Shown in pieces: positions 61,639-64,000 of a stretch of 64,000 nt of DNA. The stretch lies in the NCBI RefSeq assembly GCF_021729885.1, contig NZ_CP063401.1:1860001-1924000 (forward strand), read 5' to 3'. Source of the DNA: Devosia sp. SL43 (GTDB taxonomy: Bacteria; Pseudomonadota; Alphaproteobacteria; Rhizobiales; Devosiaceae). Each line of letters starts with the position of its first letter. Within the stretch, counting starts at the first letter, position 1. The notes below the pieces were generated by a model that searched no databases, was not told the DNA's origin, and saw only the letters and a list, made by a program, of their open reading frames with translations. The position numbers and the translations under genes are program-made.

Positions 61639-62670
61639 ATGACCGACCAGACCATCACCAGGCCACGCCCGGCCACCATCATCGACGTTGCCAGGGAAGC
61701 CGGTGTCGCGGTGGGTACGGTATCGCGCTACATCAACGGCCTGCCCATTCGCGGCGGCAATCGCGAGCGGATCGCCCAGGTGATCGAGGAGCTGGGTTAT
61801 CGCCGCAACAGCGCAGCTGCGTCGATCAAGACCAATACAACCCACATCGTGGGCCTTTTGGTGCCGGCGATCGGCGAGTTCCACGCCGCTTTGCTCGACC
61901 AGTTGACGCGCCGCATGCGCCAGACCGGGCGCGCCGTCCTCTGCTATTGCCACGATACCGAGCCGACCTCCTTCATGGAGGGGCTGGAATTCTTTGCCAC
62001 GCATCGCGTCGACGCGGTGGTGATGGACGGTCACGAGGAGCTGCGGCAGCGCCTCGCGCCCTATATCGCCGAGGGAATGCTGGTGGTGCTTTATGACAAT
62101 GACCTGCCTGGCCTGCACGCCGACCGCGTCATTGTTGAAAACCGCCGCGCCAGCAAAAGGCTGGTCGATCACGTGCTCGATCTCGGGCACAAGCGCGTCG
62201 CCATTCTCCACGGCAACCTGCGCGACTCGGTGGCGCGCGATCGCCTCGAAGGCTATCGCGATGCGCTCAAGGCTCATGGCGTGGCCGAAATTCCCGAGCT
62301 GCTGATGGATGCCGGCTGGAGCGAACAGCGTGCCTATAGTGGCATGGGTGACCTGATGGCGCTGCCCAATCCGCCCACCGCCGTGTTCGGCGCCAATTAC
62401 AACATGAGCATCGGCGCACTGCGCTGGTTGCAGGATCACGGCGTGTCTATCCCCGAAGACATGTCGCTGGTCAGCTTTGACGACGTGCCCGCTTTTTCGG
62501 TGCATCTGCCCGGCATTACCGCGGTCGGCCAGCCAGTCGAAAAGATCGCGGAGACCATCGTCTCCACGCTACAGCAGCGTCTGATGCAGGGGGCCCCCTC
62601 GGGCAAGCGCACCGTCCGCATCGACGCAGATATCACTTTAAGGGGCTCGACCCGTCGCCTGCGACGCTAA
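61639..62670 (+). CDS. LacI-family regulator of the fourth transporter operon
   Basis: The 343-residue protein has the helix-turn-helix ATIIDVAREAGVAVGTVSRYING and an effector domain opening THIVGLLVPAIGEFHAALLDQL. Its sequence is less similar to the paralogue pair at 49-51 kb. It lies inside the operon, between the hydrolase and the ATPase gene, so it would be autoregulated; the inverted repeat at 56377 is its likely site. I use the ATG at 61639 because the residues coded upstream are basic and unstructured, although the frame is open back to 61519. Confidence 0.9.
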   Translation: MTDQTITRPRPATIIDVAREAGVAVGTVSRYINGLPIRGGNRERIAQVIEELGYRRNSAAASIKTNTTHIVGLLVPAIGEFHAALLDQLTRRMRQTGRAVLCYCHDTEPTSFMEGLEFFATHRVDAVVMDGHEELRQRLAPYIAEGMLVVLYDNDLPGLHADRVIVENRRASKRLVDHVLDLGHKRVAILHGNLRDSVARDRLEGYRDALKAHGVAEIPELLMDAGWSEQRAYSGMGDLMALPNPPTAVFGANYNMSIGALRWLQDHGVSIPEDMSLVSFDDVPAFSVHLPGITAVGQPVEKIAETIVSTLQQRLMQGAPSGKRTVRIDADITLRGSTRRLRR

Positions 62671-62694
62671 CGAGCCCAGCCGGAGGAGGCGAAA

Positions 62695-63750
62695 ATGGCG
62701 AATGTCGTGCTGAGTAATGTCAGCAAATCCTATGGCAATCTCGAGGTGATCGAGGGGCTCAATCTCGCCATCGACGACGGCTCCTTCACGGTGTTCGTGG
62801 GGCCGTCGGGATGCGGCAAGTCGACCTTGCTGCGCATGATTGCCGGGCTCGAACCGATCACCAGGGGCACACTTGAAATCGACGGTAAGGCGATGAACGA
62901 GGCCGATCCGATCGAGCGCGGCGTGGCCATGGTGTTCCAGAACTACGCGCTGTATCCCCATATGACGGTCGAGCAGAATATCGGCTTTTCGCTGCGCATG
63001 GCATGCCTCAGCAAGGAGGATATCGCCAGGCGCGTTGCCATCGCGGCGCAGACCTTGCAGATCGAGCCGCTGCTCAAGCGCAAGCCCGGCCAGCTGTCCG
63101 GTGGCCAGCGCCAGCGCGTCGCTATCGGCCGCGCCATTGTCCGGGATCCCGAGGTCTTCCTGTTCGACGAACCGCTCTCCAATCTCGACGCCGAGTTGCG
63201 CGTCTCGATGCGGGTGGAGATCGCCAAGCTGCACAATACGCTGGGTTCGACGATGATCTATGTCACCCACGACCAGACCGAGGCGATGACGCTGGCTGAC
63301 AAGATCGTGGTGATGCGCGACGGCAAGATCGAGCAGGCGGGGACGCCCGAGGAGCTCTACGACAACCCGGACAATCTGTTTGTCGCCGGTTTCATCGGCT
63401 CACCCCGCATGAACTTCCTGCGCGGCACGTTCGGCGCTGGCCAGCTGCGGCTTGAAACCGGTGCCGAATGGACGGCAAAGGGTCCGGATGGTCCCGTGCT
63501 GGTCGGTGTGCGCCCCGAACATTTTGTCGACGCCGGCCAAGGGGCTGGCGACATCTCAGTCAAGGTCGACGTGGTCGAAAACCTGGGCGGCACGCGCTTC
63601 GTCTATGGCACGCTCGGCACCGGCGAAAGTGTCGTCGTCGAGGCGCGAGAACGGACCGGCATCAGGGCCGGGGAGCAGATTTCCTTCGGCATCACGCCCG
63701 ATCGGGCGATGCTGTTTTCACCCACCGGCACCCGACTGCGGAACATCTGA
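62695..63750 (+). CDS. CUT1 sugar ABC importer ATPase (MalK/UgpC type), system 4
   Basis: The 351-residue ATPase has Walker [10 protein letters not shown] near residue 37, LSGGQRQR near residue 134, [12 protein letters not shown] and the C-terminal regulatory domain. It starts 24 bases after the LacI gene with GGAGGAGG before the ATG and overlaps the GH95 gene by one base. The long gap between the permeases and their ATPase (two genes) is unusual but the order stays within one operon. Confidence 0.95.
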   Translation: MANVVLSNVSKSYGNLEVIEGLNLAIDDGSFTVFVGPSGCGKSTLLRMIAGLEPITRGTLEIDGKAMNEADPIERGVAMVFQNYALYPHMTVEQNIGFSLRMACLSKEDIARRVAIAAQTLQIEPLLKRKPGQLSGGQRQRVAIGRAIVRDPEVFLFDEPLSNLDAELRVSMRVEIAKLHNTLGSTMIYVTHDQTEAMTLADKIVVMRDGKIEQAGTPEELYDNPDNLFVAGFIGSPRMNFLRGTFGAGQLRLETGAEWTAKGPDGPVLVGVRPEHFVDAGQGAGDISVKVDVVENLGGTRFVYGTLGTGESVVVEARERTGIRAGEQISFGITPDRAMLFSPTGTRLRNI

Positions 63751-64000
63751 TGACCCACGAACTCTGGTACAATAAACCGGCCACCGAGTGGACGGACGCT
63801 CTACCTGTGGGCAATGGGCGCCTCGGCGCCATGGTGCATGGCGGCGTCGGGCGTGAGGAACTGCAGCTCAATGAGTCCACCCTCTGGTCCGGCGGCCCCT
63901 ACCAGCCGACCAACCCCGAGGCGCTGCCAAATCTGGCACAGGTACGCGAACTGATTCTTGCGGGACGCTATGAGGAGGCGCATGCGCTGACGCAGGACCA
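63750..64000 (+). CDS. GH95 family alpha-L-fucosidase, N-terminal part (runs off window)
   Basis: Only the first 83 codons are visible. They read LWYNKPATEWTDALPVGNGR, then LGAMVHGGVGREELQLNEST and LWSGGPY, the strongly conserved opening of GH95. This family hydrolyses alpha-1,2-linked L-fucose or L-galactose by inversion, with catalytic residues further downstream and outside the window. No signal peptide is visible, so the enzyme should be cytoplasmic. Its ATG overlaps the ATPase stop by one base, placing it in the fourth transporter operon. Confidence 0.92.
   Translation, partial: MTHELWYNKPATEWTDALPVGNGRLGAMVHGGVGREELQLNESTLWSGGPYQPTNPEALPNLAQVRELILAGRYEEAHALTQD

Noticed and set aside
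1-64000. Search for tRNA, rRNA, prophage, integrase, plasmid or restriction genes
   Set aside because: Nothing convincing was seen by eye; intergenic gaps are short and explained by palindromes, promoters and terminators. A tRNAscan run would settle the tRNA question.

Overview
The window is GC-rich, densely coded DNA of an alphaproteobacterium. The order Hyphomicrobiales (Rhizobiales) is indicated by DUF1013/TrcR, DUF1465/RcdA-like, DUF1192 and DUF465 proteins, a split pntAA-pntAB-pntB transhydrogenase, a bacterial aa3-oxidase subunit IV, a cysteine-free L31 and a frcBCA locus beside a ROK regulator. A Devosia-like genome is my best guess, from gene content and the style of the intergenic palindromes. 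That placement is inference; no 16S or tRNA gene is present.

Layout. 1-24 kb is mostly housekeeping: an OmpA/MotB-type envelope protein (cut by the left edge), an ABC exporter, rpmE, cell-cycle-type small proteins, a quinone oxidoreductase, trcR, a KefB-type antiporter, a TauE-type exporter, purEK, rpsU, a Bcr/CflA efflux pump, a SoxR-controlled divergent cluster, slyX, a membrane lipase-like hydrolase, the transhydrogenase operon, cox IV and pepF. 25-33 kb is mixed: a lone iron-siderophore binding protein under a probable iron operator, a sigma-54 response regulator, a flavin-dependent halogenase with its catalytic residues intact, an aldo/keto reductase and an IlvD/EDD sugar-acid dehydratase.

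33-64 kb is one large carbohydrate-uptake island. It holds four complete ABC importers (three CUT1 systems, each with its own MalK/UgpC-type ATPase, and one CUT2 fructose-type system), four glycoside hydrolases (GH29, GH2, a GHL6/GH151-like enzyme and the start of a GH95), an SMP-30 lactonase, four LacI-family regulators and one ROK regulator. Three of the four hydrolases belong to families in which alpha-L-fucosidase is a known or dominant activity. None has a visible signal peptide, so the likely scheme is import of intact fucosylated oligosaccharides followed by cytoplasmic hydrolysis. Operators are visible upstream of the GH29 operon and the fourth importer.

The intergenic spaces carry at least six kinds of large palindrome. 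The most striking is a 130-bp nested palindrome (R1) with three full copies, and a second type (R2) with two copies. All five lie exactly between convergent gene ends, suggesting bidirectional terminators or dispersed palindromic elements that target such junctions. Other palindromes lie between co-directional genes, including two inside the second sugar operon. Other non-coding signals are a SoxR box in a 19-bp-spacer promoter, a TGA-N9-TCA iron box, several rho-independent terminators, and an unexplained minus-strand terminator at 3.85 kb that may end a small RNA with repeated anti-Shine-Dalgarno motifs. I saw no tRNA, rRNA, CRISPR array, insertion sequence or phage gene.
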